Under the pieces are notes generated by a model. The model worked only from the letters and a program-made list of their open reading frames with translations, had not been told where the DNA came from and searched no databases. 50,269 nt of DNA from RECO01 sp050485385 (GTDB lineage: Bacteria > Pseudomonadota > Alphaproteobacteria > Geminicoccales > Geminicoccaceae), in NCBI GenBank assembly GCA_050485385.1, contig JBJHBG010000020.1, forward strand, positions 1 to 50,269, given 5' to 3'. Of the stretch, positions 34,799-43,004 are shown in pieces. The translations under genes and the position numbers were made by a program. The stretch's first letter is position 1, and each line of letters starts with the position of its first letter.

Positions 34799-36595
34799 CT
34801 AGCGCTTGATCGCGAGCAGCTCTTCCAAGAGCCGATCGGCGATGGTGATGAGGCGGGCGGAGGCGGCGTAGGCCTGCTGGAGCACCATCAGATGCGCCAT
34901 CTCCTCGTCGACGTTGACGCCGGAGACGCTGGCCTTGCGGAAGCTCAACTCGTCCAGAAGGATGCGGTCGTTGGCGGCGGCGCGGTCGGCCTGCTCGGCG
35001 ATGACCGCCTGGTAGCCGACCATGTCGGCGACGTAGTTGCGGATCGACACGTTGGCCTTCGGCAGCCCGCCCTGCTGCTCGGCGACCAAGGGCCGGTCGA
35101 CCGCAGCGGCGAGCGCCTGAAGGCCGCGGCTGTCGCCGATGCCGGCGAGCTGGCCGCTGGGCGGCGGGCCCGGCTGGACGTCGAGCATGGCGCTCGCGAG
35201 GTGCATCGGCTGCGCCACGATGTCGGCCCGCACCTGGAGCCGCGCGCTGGCGGCGGTCGGCTGGGTGACGAAGTCGTTGAGGCCGAAATAGTGGGCGAAG
35301 CTCCAGCTCCGCTCGCGTCCGCCGCCGTCGGGGGCTGCGATGGTGCTGGAGCCGTTGGCGAAGGCGAGCCCCTGCGTCGGATCGGCCAGGGTGATCGTCA
35401 GCCGGCCGTCGGCATCGAGGCCGGCGGTACCGTAGGCACCGAGTTGGGCGTCGAGATCGGCGGCGAGGGCAGCGGGGTTGCCGGCCGCGGCGAGGTCGAG
35501 CGCGAGGGTGAGTTCGGTGCCGGCCGGGCCGATCACCGCAACGTAGGCCGTACCCTCGAAGGCGGTGATGCCCGTGTGGTCCGTGCGGGTCCCCACGACC
35601 GCAGCCGGCGGCGGCAGGCGGTTGGCCTCGTTGTGCGCGGCGTCGAGCGCGAAACGCGTCATCGCCCCCATCTCGTCGAGCTGGCCCGCCAGCTCCGGCA
35701 GCAGGCGGTCGCGGACGTGCAGGAGCCCGCCCAACTCGCCCTTCATGCCGGGATCTGCGGCGCCCATGAAGTCGACGCCGCTTTGCGGGTCGACCTGGCC
35801 GGTCGCCGGGTCGATGGCGAGGACGCGGATGGGGGAGAACGCGGTCGCTGCCGTGACGGTCGCTGCCGGCTTGTACTCCAGCACGCGCGGGGTGTACTCG
35901 AGCAAGGGTTGGCCGCCCGGGCCGTAGATGGCGATCCGGTGGTCGTCGAGCGCGTGGGTGGAGATCTCCATCTGCTGCGCGAGTTCGGCGACGAGCCGGT
36001 CGCGCTGGTCGAGCAACTCGCCGGGGTTCTGGCTGCGCGCGATCTGCGTGTTCAGGTGGTGGACCGCCTCCAGCGTAACGTTCACGCTCTGCACCAGGTT
36101 GAAGATGCGGCGGTCGGCGTCCTGGCGCAGTTCCTGGACGTGGCCATCGGCCTTGGCGAGTTGGCGGAACATGTCCTCCGCCGCGCCGATCACGCCCATG
36201 CGCTGGGCAGACTTTTCCGGGTTGTTGGCGGCGACCTCGACGGCCTGGGTGAAGGCATCGAGCGAGGCGCCGAGGCCGGTGCTGGTGTTCGACGGATCGC
36301 CGAAGACGAGGCCCTGGGTCCGCTCGGCGAAGCTGGCGACGGTCGCGGTCCGGCCGTTGAAGCCGAGCTGGACGCGGAGCTGGGCCTCGATGAAGGCATC
36401 GACGTTGCGGCTGATCGCGACCGACTTCACCCCGGCGCCGAGGCCGTTGATGTGCTGCGCCTGCTGCTCCACCGACTTCTTGGTGTAGCCCTTGGTGTGC
36501 GCGTTGGTGACGTTGTTGGCGACCGTGCCGAGACCGTCCTGGGCGACCTGGAGCCCGGTTACGGCGGTCCTGAGCGTCGTGGTGAGTCCGTACAT
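34799..36595 (-). CDS. flgK: Flagellar hook-associated protein FlgK
   Basis: 598 residues. The rod/hook N-terminal motif is LGTVANNVTNAHTKGYTKKS. The helical region shows INGLGAGVKSVAISRNVDAF, and NPGELLDQRDRLVAELAQ lies near 200. The C-terminal motif is VNVDEEMAHLMVLQQAYAAS. FlgK forms the first hook-filament junction ring and is exported through the flagellar type III system. Its ATG is one base past the upstream FlgN-like stop. The ribosome binding site is weak, suggesting coupling. Confidence 0.96.
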   Translation of the reverse strand: MYGLTTTLRTAVTGLQVAQDGLGTVANNVTNAHTKGYTKKSVEQQAQHINGLGAGVKSVAISRNVDAFIEAQLRVQLGFNGRTATVASFAERTQGLVFGDPSNTSTGLGASLDAFTQAVEVAANNPEKSAQRMGVIGAAEDMFRQLAKADGHVQELRQDADRRIFNLVQSVNVTLEAVHHLNTQIARSQNPGELLDQRDRLVAELAQQMEISTHALDDHRIAIYGPGGQPLLEYTPRVLEYKPAATVTAATAFSPIRVLAIDPATGQVDPQSGVDFMGAADPGMKGELGGLLHVRDRLLPELAGQLDEMGAMTRFALDAAHNEANRLPPPAAVVGTRTDHTGITAFEGTAYVAVIGPAGTELTLALDLAAAGNPAALAADLDAQLGAYGTAGLDADGRLTITLADPTQGLAFANGSSTIAAPDGGGRERSWSFAHYFGLNDFVTQPTAASARLQVRADIVAQPMHLASAMLDVQPGPPPSGQLAGIGDSRGLQALAAAVDRPLVAEQQGGLPKANVSIRNYVADMVGYQAVIAEQADRAAANDRILLDELSFRKASVSGVNVDEEMAHLMVLQQAYAASARLITIADRLLEELLAIKR

Positions 36596-36596
36596 C

Positions 36597-37013
36597 TCAG
36601 CATTGCCGATCGATGGCGAAGGGGACGACCTCGGCATGGCCGACGACGGCCTGGCCGGGCCGATAGCCCGGATTGGCGACGACGCTGTCGGCGATGGCGT
36701 GCAGCACGCGCTCGACCACCACCTTGGCGGCGTTCAACGCCATGGCGTTGCGGCGGACCGCCTCGCGGAAGATGCGGGTCTCGGCCTCCAGATCCAGCCG
36801 GGTGCGTTCGCTCAAGGCTGCCACCAGCTCGGGCGAGGTGCGCAGCTCGCGCAGCTCCGCCTCGTAGACGTCGGTCAACGCCTGCTTCTCGGCCTGCACC
36901 TCGGCGAGGTCGCCGAGCGACACCCGCCTGAGCATCTCCGTCTCGGCGTCCAGCACCTGGGTGAGCTGCCGGGTCAACGTCATCAACAGGCTCACCTTGT
37001 CGATCGGACTCAC
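36597..37013 (-). CDS. FlgN-like export chaperone (probable)
   Basis: 138 residues, almost wholly helical and without signal or membrane segments. Its pattern (LLMTLTRQLTQVLDAETEML, LGDLAEVQAEKQALTDVYEA) resembles FlgN chaperones, which hold FlgK and FlgL before export. Position supports this strongly: directly upstream of flgK-flgL, with a GTG overlapping the flgJ stop (GTGA) and GGAG about 9 nt upstream. Sequence identity in this family is low, so the name rests mostly on context, length and helical character. Confidence 0.7.
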   Translation of the reverse strand: MSPIDKVSLLMTLTRQLTQVLDAETEMLRRVSLGDLAEVQAEKQALTDVYEAELRELRTSPELVAALSERTRLDLEAETRIFREAVRRNAMALNAAKVVVERVLHAIADSVVANPGYRPGQAVVGHAEVVPFAIDRQC

Positions 37014-37309
37014 GACGGTGTCTCCTGGGTCTTCAGGAGTTCGGCCATGATGGCGTCGGCGACGCCGATGCCACCGGCCTTGGCGATGATCTTGGCCTGC
37101 TCGGCCTGGAGCAGGCTGCCGAACGGGCTGTCCGGGCCGCCGAGCGGATTGTCCTCGGACGTGCCCTGGCGCATGGCCGACAGCATCTGGTGCAGGAACA
37201 TGGCCTCGAAGTCCTGCGCGGTCTCGCGTAGACGGTCGATGTCGGGCCGGCCCGACGCGGCGCCGCCGAGGGCGCCGAGCGAGGCGGTCATGAGCGGCGC
37301 GCCGGTCAT
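37010..37309 (-). CDS. flgJ: Rod-binding protein FlgJ, short form
   Basis: 99 residues with the rod-binding domain LRETAQDFEAMFLHQMLSAM and FGSLLQAEQAKIIAKAGGIG. It caps the growing rod in the periplasm. The peptidoglycan hydrolase domain of enterobacterial FlgJ is absent; this short form is normal in alphaproteobacteria, where a separate lytic enzyme acts. The ATG overlaps the flgI stop by one base. Confidence 0.93.
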   Translation of the reverse strand: MTGAPLMTASLGALGGAASGRPDIDRLRETAQDFEAMFLHQMLSAMRQGTSEDNPLGGPDSPFGSLLQAEQAKIIAKAGGIGVADAIMAELLKTQETPS

Positions 37310-38454
37310 CACATCACCTCCAGATTGGCCTGCAGCGCACCGGCGGCGCGGATCGCCTGCAGGATCGTGATCAGGTCGCGGGGACCCACACCCAAAGCAT
37401 TCAGTCCGTCGACCAGGTCGCTCAGGTTCACCGCCTCGGGCAGCATGACCATGCGGGCGTCGCTCTCGTCGTCGACCTCGACCTGGGTGCGCGGCACCAC
37501 CACCGTCTCGCCCTCGGCGAAGGGGCCGGGCTGCGAGACCTGGGGGGCTTCGGTCACACGCACGGTGAGGTTGGCGTGGGCGACGGCGACCTCGCTGATG
37601 CGCACCTCGCCGCCCATCACGATCGTACCGGCGCGCTCGTCGATGACGACGCGGGCGATCTGGTCGGGCACCACCATGAGGCGCTCGATGTCGGTGAGGA
37701 GGGCCGCCGTGCGGCCGCGCCAGGCACCGGGGATCATGAGGTTGACCGTGGCGGAATCGACCGCCTCCGCCGCCGCGATGCCCAGATGGCCGTTGATCGC
37801 GGTGGCGACGCGCGCGGCCGTCGTGAAGTCGGGGTTGCGCAGGGCGATGCGGACCTCGTCGAGCATGTTGAGCTCGAAGCCCACCTCGCGCTCGACGATG
37901 CCGCCAGCGGCGATACGGGCCTGGGTCGGCACGCCGCGCGTGACGTTCTCGGCGGCGCCGCCGAAGCTGAAGCCGCCGACGGTGAGCTGACCCTGGGCCA
38001 CGCTGTAGACCTCGCCGTCCGCACCCATCAGGGGCGTCACGAGGAGCGTGCCTCCCAACAGCGACTTGGCGTCGCCCATGGCGCTGACGTTGACGTCGAT
38101 CCGGCCGCCCTGGCGGGCGAAGGGGGGCAGCGTGGCCGTGACCATCACGGCAGCGACGTTGCGCGTCTGCACCGACGTGCCGCGGGTGCTGACACCCATC
38201 CGCTCCAGCATGGAGACGAGGCTCTGTTCGGTGAAGGCGGTGTTGCGCAGCCGGTCGCCGGTGCCGTCGAGACCGACGACGAGGCCGTAGCCGACCAGCA
38301 TGTTGTCGCGGACACCCTCGAAGTCGGCGATGTCCTTGATGCGCACGCTCTGGGCATCGGCCGCAGGCACGAGGCCGAGGACGACCACCGCGACGGCAAG
38401 CGGCGCCGCGAGGCAGCGGACGACACGATCGGCGAGCTTGGCGGAAAGGCGCAC
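37309..38454 (-). CDS. flgI: Flagellar P-ring protein FlgI
   Basis: 381 residues with a signal peptide ending VPAADA before QSVRIKDIADFEGVRDN. Further signatures are LVGYGLVVGLDGTGD, GGTLLVTPLMGADGEVYSVA and the C-terminal DLVDGLNALGVGPRDLITIL. It forms the P-ring around the rod in the peptidoglycan layer. I chose GTG 38454 (GAGGG 8 nt upstream, signal peptide begins directly). The longer frame would add 37 unconserved residues and would run through the sigma-54 promoter element at 38490-38504. First gene of the leftward flagellar operon. Confidence 0.96.
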   Translation of the reverse strand: MRLSAKLADRVVRCLAAPLAVAVVVLGLVPAADAQSVRIKDIADFEGVRDNMLVGYGLVVGLDGTGDRLRNTAFTEQSLVSMLERMGVSTRGTSVQTRNVAAVMVTATLPPFARQGGRIDVNVSAMGDAKSLLGGTLLVTPLMGADGEVYSVAQGQLTVGGFSFGGAAENVTRGVPTQARIAAGGIVEREVGFELNMLDEVRIALRNPDFTTAARVATAINGHLGIAAAEAVDSATVNLMIPGAWRGRTAALLTDIERLMVVPDQIARVVIDERAGTIVMGGEVRISEVAVAHANLTVRVTEAPQVSQPGPFAEGETVVVPRTQVEVDDESDARMVMLPEAVNLSDLVDGLNALGVGPRDLITILQAIRAAGALQANLEVM

Positions 38455-38489
38455 GGCGGGACCCTCGATGACGGTTCGCCCTCCCTTTC

Positions 38490-38504
38490 GCGAGAACCGT
38501 GCCA
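38490..38504 (-). promoter_or_regulatory. Sigma-54 (RpoN) -24/-12 promoter for the flgI operon
   Basis: On the minus strand TGGCACGGTTCTCGC has the invariant GG and GC separated by exactly 10 bp. It matches TGGCACG-N4-TTGC at all but one core position (TCGC for TTGC). The expected start lies near 38478, about 25 bp before the flgI GTG. Flagellar P-ring and hook genes are sigma-54 dependent in Caulobacter. Confidence 0.65.
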
Positions 38505-38578
38505 GTCGGCGAACGCCCGGATTTCCGCCGTTCCGTGCCACCGCTTCGTCGCCTGGACCCGGCAAAGCCTGCGCGCTG

Positions 38579-38593
38579 CGGCAAGTCTTGCCG
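38579..38593. promoter_or_regulatory. Dyad resembling a FlbD/ftr enhancer site
   Basis: CGGCAA-GTC-TTGCCG is a perfect 6-bp inverted repeat centred about 108 bp upstream of the predicted sigma-54 start site. A related half site, CCCGGCAAAGCC, lies 20 bp closer to flgI (38559-38570). Enhancer sites for the activator FlbD lie about 100 bp from sigma-54 starts in Caulobacter and are GGCA-containing dyads. The assignment is inference. Confidence 0.45.
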
Positions 38594-38608
38594 GCTTGGC
38601 CCTGCCCT

Positions 38609-38624
38609 TTAAGCCCGCATTAAC
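38609..38624 (+). promoter_or_regulatory. CtrA binding site upstream of fliX
   Basis: TTAA-GCCCGCA-TTAAC is an exact full CtrA box (TTAA-N7-TTAA) in an otherwise very G+C-rich region, 48 bp before the fliX ATG. CtrA directly activates early flagellar genes in many alphaproteobacteria, including fliX in Caulobacter. Confidence 0.7.
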
Positions 38625-38671
38625 CTCGCCCGCGCATGCTGCGGGTCGTGGCTTCGATGGAGGATGCCGGA

Positions 38672-39172
38672 ATGCGCGTGCAGGGGACGTCGTCGGCCGC
38701 CGCGGGCGGAGCCCGGTCGGTGCGCCGCAGCCAGACGGCCGGCGGCTTTCGGGTCGCTTCCGGCGCCGCGGGCGGTCCCTCCGGCACCGGTTCCGCGAGC
38801 GCGCTTGCCTCGATCGACGCGCTGTTGGCCTTGCAGGGCATCGACGGGCCGGATGCCGCCGAAGCCCGCTGCGTGGATCGCGGCCACGACCTGCTCGACG
38901 GCCTGCGGACGCTGCAGCGCGACGTGCTCGCCGGCCAGCTCGACCGCGAGACGCTGGAAGACCTCAGAAACCGGCTCGCCCGCGACCGGGGCACGAGCCG
39001 CGACCCGGCGCTTGCCGCCATTCTGCGCGACATCGACGTCCGCGCCGCCGTGGAACTGGCCAAGCTCGGCGCGGTCCCCGCCGTGGCACGGACGAGCGCG
39101 CCGGCCCCGATGGCCGCGGCACCGCGCCGCGCGCTGCTCGGCGCCTACGCGCCGGTGCGCCTCGACGGCTGA
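38672..39172 (+). CDS. fliX: Flagellar assembly regulator FliX
   Basis: 166 residues, recognisable by SASALASIDALLALQGIDGP and LLDGLRTLQRDVLAGQLDRE in the middle and by DPALAAILRDIDVRAAVELA. FliX is an alphaproteobacterial cytosolic partner of the sigma-54 activator FlbD and links completion of the early flagellum to transcription of later genes. ATG 38672 is chosen because GGAGG lies 8 nt upstream and the N-terminus MRVQGTSSAA then matches the family; ATG 38657 is a poorer alternative. It is divergent from flgI, with 217 bp of regulatory DNA between. Confidence 0.92.
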   Translation: MRVQGTSSAAAGGARSVRRSQTAGGFRVASGAAGGPSGTGSASALASIDALLALQGIDGPDAAEARCVDRGHDLLDGLRTLQRDVLAGQLDRETLEDLRNRLARDRGTSRDPALAAILRDIDVRAAVELAKLGAVPAVARTSAPAPMAAAPRRALLGAYAPVRLDG

Positions 39173-39322
39173 CGCTGCCATCGACGTCCCCCTACTCCCT
39201 CCCGATTTGCGCGCCGCCGCGACCGAGGTTGGCTTTCCCGGCCCCCATCACCTAGGCTACAGCCGAAGCGTGCGCGGGGAGCGGAATTGGGCCGCAGCCT
39301 CGACGACGCTTCGTGAACCAGG

Positions 39323-40093
39323 ATGAGCGAGCTCAACGCTTACCACCTCCTCGTCGTCTTGCTGGCCAGCTCGGTGCTCGTGGTCGTCGCGCACGAGTTC
39401 GGCCGCCTCGTCCGCCGCCGGAGCCGCATGCCGGCGGACAGCCACGTTCAGACCCTGGTCGCGTCCGTGCTCGGCATGTTGGCGCTGTTGATCGGTTTCA
39501 CCTTCTCGATGGCGCTCGCGGAGTTCGAGACGCGCCGCGCCGCTATCTTGGACGAGGCCAATGCGATCGGGACGACGGCGCTGCGCGCCAGCCTCCTGCC
39601 CGAACCCCACGCGTCGTCCGTGCAGGCGCTGTTGCGGCGCTACGTCGATCTCCGGCTGGAGATGGGCGGCGCGTCGCGCGTGGCGGGCGATCTGGTGCCG
39701 TTCCTGGAGCGCTCGAACGCGCTGCAGGCGGAACTGTGGCGCGCCGTCGAAGGCCTCGCCGCAGCCGATCCGGCATTGGTGCCGACCGGGCTGTTCATCC
39801 AAGCGCTGAACGACACCTTCGACGCGCAGGAGCGGCGGCTGGCCGCCTTCCGTCGGCACATCCCGAACGAGGCCCTGGTCGTGCTCTACGGCATCGTCGG
39901 GGTGGCGGTCGCCTTGGTCGGCTACGCGTCGGGAAGCGGCACCCGATGGAGGTCGGCGCCGAACTACGTGGTGGGCCTGCTCGTCCTGATCGTGATCGTC
40001 TTCATCCAGGACCTCGACGATCCGCTCCGTGGGTTCATCCGGGTCGACCAGACGCCGCTGATCGACGTCGCCACCGGCCTGCACGGGCCTTGA
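39323..40093 (+). CDS. DUF4239 (bestrophin-like) membrane protein
   Basis: 256 residues with four hydrophobic segments: two near the N-terminus (LLVVLLASSVLVVVAH; VASVLGMLALLIGFTFSMAL) and two near the C-terminus (VVLYGIVGVAVALVGYA; YVVGLLVLIVIVFIQDLDDP). The conserved motif EFETRRAAILDEANAIGTT follows the second helix. The family is of unknown function, with distant likeness to bestrophin channels. The ribosome binding site is poor. It stands alone between fliX and rimO and is followed by a strong hairpin. Confidence 0.88.
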   Translation: MSELNAYHLLVVLLASSVLVVVAHEFGRLVRRRSRMPADSHVQTLVASVLGMLALLIGFTFSMALAEFETRRAAILDEANAIGTTALRASLLPEPHASSVQALLRRYVDLRLEMGGASRVAGDLVPFLERSNALQAELWRAVEGLAAADPALVPTGLFIQALNDTFDAQERRLAAFRRHIPNEALVVLYGIVGVAVALVGYASGSGTRWRSAPNYVVGLLVLIVIVFIQDLDDPLRGFIRVDQTPLIDVATGLHGP

Positions 40094-40104
40094 GGCGTCG
40101 GCGC

Positions 40105-40124
40105 GGGATCGCCCGCGCGATCCC
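40105..40124 (+). terminator. Hairpin after the DUF4239 gene
   Basis: GGGATCGC-CCGC-GCGATCCC makes a perfect 8-bp stem with a 4-nt loop, beginning 12 bp after the stop codon. No T-run follows, so it may act with Rho or as an RNA-stabilising end. Confidence 0.5.
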
Positions 40125-40162
40125 CCCTGGTCGTGGCGCCGGCCGCTGCGTATAGAGCCGGC

Positions 40163-41518
40163 ATGCAGCATCCGTCCGCCACCGCCGCCGCGCCCGCCCG
40201 CCGGCGGACCAGCCCTACCATCGGCATCGTCAGCCTCGGCTGTCCCAAGGCCCTGGTCGACAGCGAGCGCATCCTCACCCGCCTCAGGGCCGAGGGCTAC
40301 GGGCTTTCCGGCGACTACGACGGTGCCGATCTGGTCCTGGTCAACACCTGCGGCTTTCTCGACAGCGCGCGGGCGGAGAGCCTGGAAGCCATCGGCGAGG
40401 CGCTGGCCGAGAACGGCCGCGTCATCGTCACCGGCTGCCTCGGCAAGGACGCGGCCCTGATCCGCGAGAGCTTTCCCGACGTGCTCGCCATCACCGGGCC
40501 GCAGCAATACGAGCAGGTGGTGGAGGCGGTGCATCGGGCACTGCCGCCGCGCGCCGATCCGTTCGTCGACCTGGTGCCGCCCGAGGGCATCAAACTGACG
40601 CCTCGGCACTACGCCTATCTGAAGATCGCCGAGGGCTGCAATCACCGCTGCACCTTCTGCATCATCCCCTCGCTGCGCGGCGACCTCACGAGCCGGCCGG
40701 CGAACGAGGTGCTGGCCGAGGCCGAGCGGTTGGTCAGGGCCGGGGTGAAGGAACTGCTCGTCATCTCGCAGGACACGAGCGCCTACGGGGTCGATCTGAA
40801 GCACGCGACGAGCCCTTGGCGCGGCGGCGAAGTGCGCGCCCGCTTCGTCGACCTTTGCCGCGAGTTGGGCCGGCTGGAGGCGTGGGTTCGCCTGCACTAC
40901 GTCTACCCCTATCCGCACGTCGACGAGGTGCTGCCCCTGATGGCGGAGGGGGCGATCCTCCCCTATCTCGACATCCCCTTTCAGCATGCGAGCCCGCGCA
41001 TCCTGAAGGCGATGCGCCGTCCGGCGCACCAGGAGCGGACGCTGGAACGGATCGAGCGCTGGCGGGCGATGGTGCCCGACCTCACCCTGCGGTCGACCTT
41101 CATCGTCGGCTTTCCGGGCGAGACCGACGACGACTTCGAGGACCTGCTCGACTGGCTGGAGGCGGCGGAACTCGATCGGGTCGGCTGCTTCGTCTACGAG
41201 CCGGTGGAGGGAGCCGCGGCCAATGCGCTCGCAAGGCCCGTGCCCGACGCGGTCAAGGCGGAGCGCCACGAGCGGTTCATGCTGACCCAGCAGGCGATCA
41301 GCAGGCGCCGGATGGCGGCGAAGGTCGGCCGGTCGCTCGACGTGATCGTCGACGAGGTCCAGGACGGCGTCGCTACCGCGCGCAGCAAGGGCGACGCACC
41401 CGAGATCGACGGCTGTATATTCGTCGAGGACGCGGCCGACCTGGTGGCCGGCGACGTCGTCGAGGTGTTGGTCACCGGCGCCGATGCCTACGACCTGCGT
41501 GCCCGCCGGCTCGGCTGA
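40163..41518 (+). CDS. rimO: Ribosomal protein S12 methylthiotransferase RimO
   Basis: 451 residues. The N-terminal UPF0004 domain has the three cluster cysteines in SLGCPKALVD, LVNTCGFLD and VTGCLGKD. The radical SAM motif CNHRCTFC lies near 170, and a C-terminal TRAM domain (DVIVDEVQDG onward) ends the protein. It methylthiolates the conserved aspartate of ribosomal protein S12 with two iron-sulfur clusters. The signature SLGCPKALVDSE separates RimO from MiaB. The AMP-forming ligase gene follows after 5 bp, so they are probably cotranscribed. Confidence 0.97.
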   Translation: MQHPSATAAAPARRRTSPTIGIVSLGCPKALVDSERILTRLRAEGYGLSGDYDGADLVLVNTCGFLDSARAESLEAIGEALAENGRVIVTGCLGKDAALIRESFPDVLAITGPQQYEQVVEAVHRALPPRADPFVDLVPPEGIKLTPRHYAYLKIAEGCNHRCTFCIIPSLRGDLTSRPANEVLAEAERLVRAGVKELLVISQDTSAYGVDLKHATSPWRGGEVRARFVDLCRELGRLEAWVRLHYVYPYPHVDEVLPLMAEGAILPYLDIPFQHASPRILKAMRRPAHQERTLERIERWRAMVPDLTLRSTFIVGFPGETDDDFEDLLDWLEAAELDRVGCFVYEPVEGAAANALARPVPDAVKAERHERFMLTQQAISRRRMAAKVGRSLDVIVDEVQDGVATARSKGDAPEIDGCIFVEDAADLVAGDVVEVLVTGADAYDLRARRLG

Positions 41519-41523
41519 CGGCG

Positions 41524-43002
41524 ATGGCGGTCTTCAACCTCACCGACTGGTGCCTCTCGCCCGGCGCGTCGGGCGATCCCGCGTTGGTGCTGGTCGACGG
41601 GACGGAGGAAGTCGCGGTCCTCGACCGCCGCACCCTGCGCCGCGAGGTCGACCGCCTCGCCCGCGCCCTGGCGGCAGAACTGCCACCCGGCGAACGTGTC
41701 GCGCTCCGCATGGCCAACGCGCCGACCATGGCCATCGCCTTCTTCGCGGCGGCGCGGGCCGGCCTGATCGCGGTGCCGCTGTCGCCGCAGTTGACCGGGA
41801 GCGAGGTGAAGGCCTTGGTCGCCGACGCGGAAGCCGCACTCCTCTTGACCGAGACCACGGCGGACGCGGCGTTGGCTGGCCTTCCCGTGCCGTGCCTGCA
41901 CCCGATGGACCTGCAGGGCACGGCCGAGCTACCGACGACCGCGGCCGACGATGCGGCCCTCCTGATCTTCACGTCGGGCACCGGCGGCCGGCCCAAGGGG
42001 GTCGTGCATGCGCACCGCACCGTCCTCGGCCGTGTGCCGATGCGCGACGGCTGGCTGGGCCTGCGCCCCGGCGACCGCGTGCTCCATGCCGGCACCCTGA
42101 ACTGGACCTACACCCTCGGCGTCGGGCTGATGGACCCGCTGGCGGTCGGCGCCACGGCCGTCCTCGCCCGCGGCACGCCGGACCCTGGAGCTTGGCCGGT
42201 GTTGATCCGCCGCCATCGGATCGACGTCTTCGCCGCCGTCCCGACGGTGTTTCGCCGGCTGTTGAAGCACGGCGACGCCGCCAGCCTGCGCGGGTCCGGC
42301 CTTCGTTACGGCGTGACCGCGGGCGAGTCGCTGCCGGCGAGCCTCTGGCAGGCATGGCGCGACGCCACCGGGCTCGAACTCTACGAGGCGCTCGGCATGA
42401 GCGAGATCTCCACCTACGTCTCGTCGGGACCGGCGGTGCCGACGCGGCCCGGTTCGCCCGGCAAGCCGCAGGCCGGCCGGCGGGTCACGCTGCTCGATCC
42501 GACAACCGGGATTCCGTTCGACGAAGTCGGCCGAACGGGCCTGCTCGCCGTGCATGCGAGCGATCCGGGCCTGATGCTCGGCTACTGGCGGCGGCCGGAG
42601 GAGGATATCGCGGTGCGCTTCGGCGAATGGTTCGCGGGCGGCGACCTCGCGAGCTTCGACGGCGACGGCTATCTGCACTACCACGGCCGCGCCGACGACG
42701 TGATGAACGCGCTCGGCGTCCGCACCTCGCCGTTGGAGATCGAGGCCGTACTCGCCCGACACCCGGCGGTGCAGGAGGTTGCCGTCACCACCACCCGCAA
42801 CGACGAGGGCGTGGAACTGATCACGGCCTTCGTCGTGCCGAGCGGGCGGCCGGCGCTGGACGAGGGCGAGCTTCGCCGTTTCGCCGCCGAGCACCTCGCC
42901 GCCTACAAGCTGCCCAAGCGGGTGCTGACGGTCGACGGCCTGCCGCGTACGGCCAACGGCAAGGTGCAGCGCAAGCGGCTGCAGGACCTGGGCGGCGGCT
43001 GA
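41524..43002 (+). CDS. AMP-forming acyl-CoA synthetase/ligase family enzyme
   Basis: 492 residues with the full adenylate-forming motif set: FTSGTGGRPKGVVHAH (phosphate loop, near 147), YEALGMSEIS, GEWFAGGDLASFDGDGYLHY, GRADDVMNALGVRTSPLEIE (hinge) and PRTANGKVQRKRL (catalytic lysine). It activates a carboxylic acid as acyl-AMP and probably transfers it to CoA; the acid is unknown, though the motif order resembles benzoate or short-chain acyl-CoA ligases. It lies 5 bp after rimO and 2 bp before a TauE/SafE permease gene. That suggests uptake and activation of one organic acid, which is inference. Confidence 0.92.
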   Translation: MAVFNLTDWCLSPGASGDPALVLVDGTEEVAVLDRRTLRREVDRLARALAAELPPGERVALRMANAPTMAIAFFAAARAGLIAVPLSPQLTGSEVKALVADAEAALLLTETTADAALAGLPVPCLHPMDLQGTAELPTTAADDAALLIFTSGTGGRPKGVVHAHRTVLGRVPMRDGWLGLRPGDRVLHAGTLNWTYTLGVGLMDPLAVGATAVLARGTPDPGAWPVLIRRHRIDVFAAVPTVFRRLLKHGDAASLRGSGLRYGVTAGESLPASLWQAWRDATGLELYEALGMSEISTYVSSGPAVPTRPGSPGKPQAGRRVTLLDPTTGIPFDEVGRTGLLAVHASDPGLMLGYWRRPEEDIAVRFGEWFAGGDLASFDGDGYLHYHGRADDVMNALGVRTSPLEIEAVLARHPAVQEVAVTTTRNDEGVELITAFVVPSGRPALDEGELRRFAAEHLAAYKLPKRVLTVDGLPRTANGKVQRKRLQDLGGG

Positions 43003-43004
43003 CG

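Noticed and set aside
37010..37309. FlgJ as a truncated gene lacking its muramidase domain
   Set aside because: Short rod-binding-only FlgJ is the usual alphaproteobacterial form, and the gene fits tightly between neighbours.
38528..38543. A second minus-strand sigma-54 element (TGGCACGGAACGGCGG)
   Set aside because: The -24 half is good but no GC falls at the required 10-bp distance.
38591..38612. A second sigma-54 element on the plus strand for fliX (TGGCCCTGCCCTTTAAGC)
   Set aside because: The GG-to-GC spacing is not 10 bp; the overlapping CtrA box explains control better.
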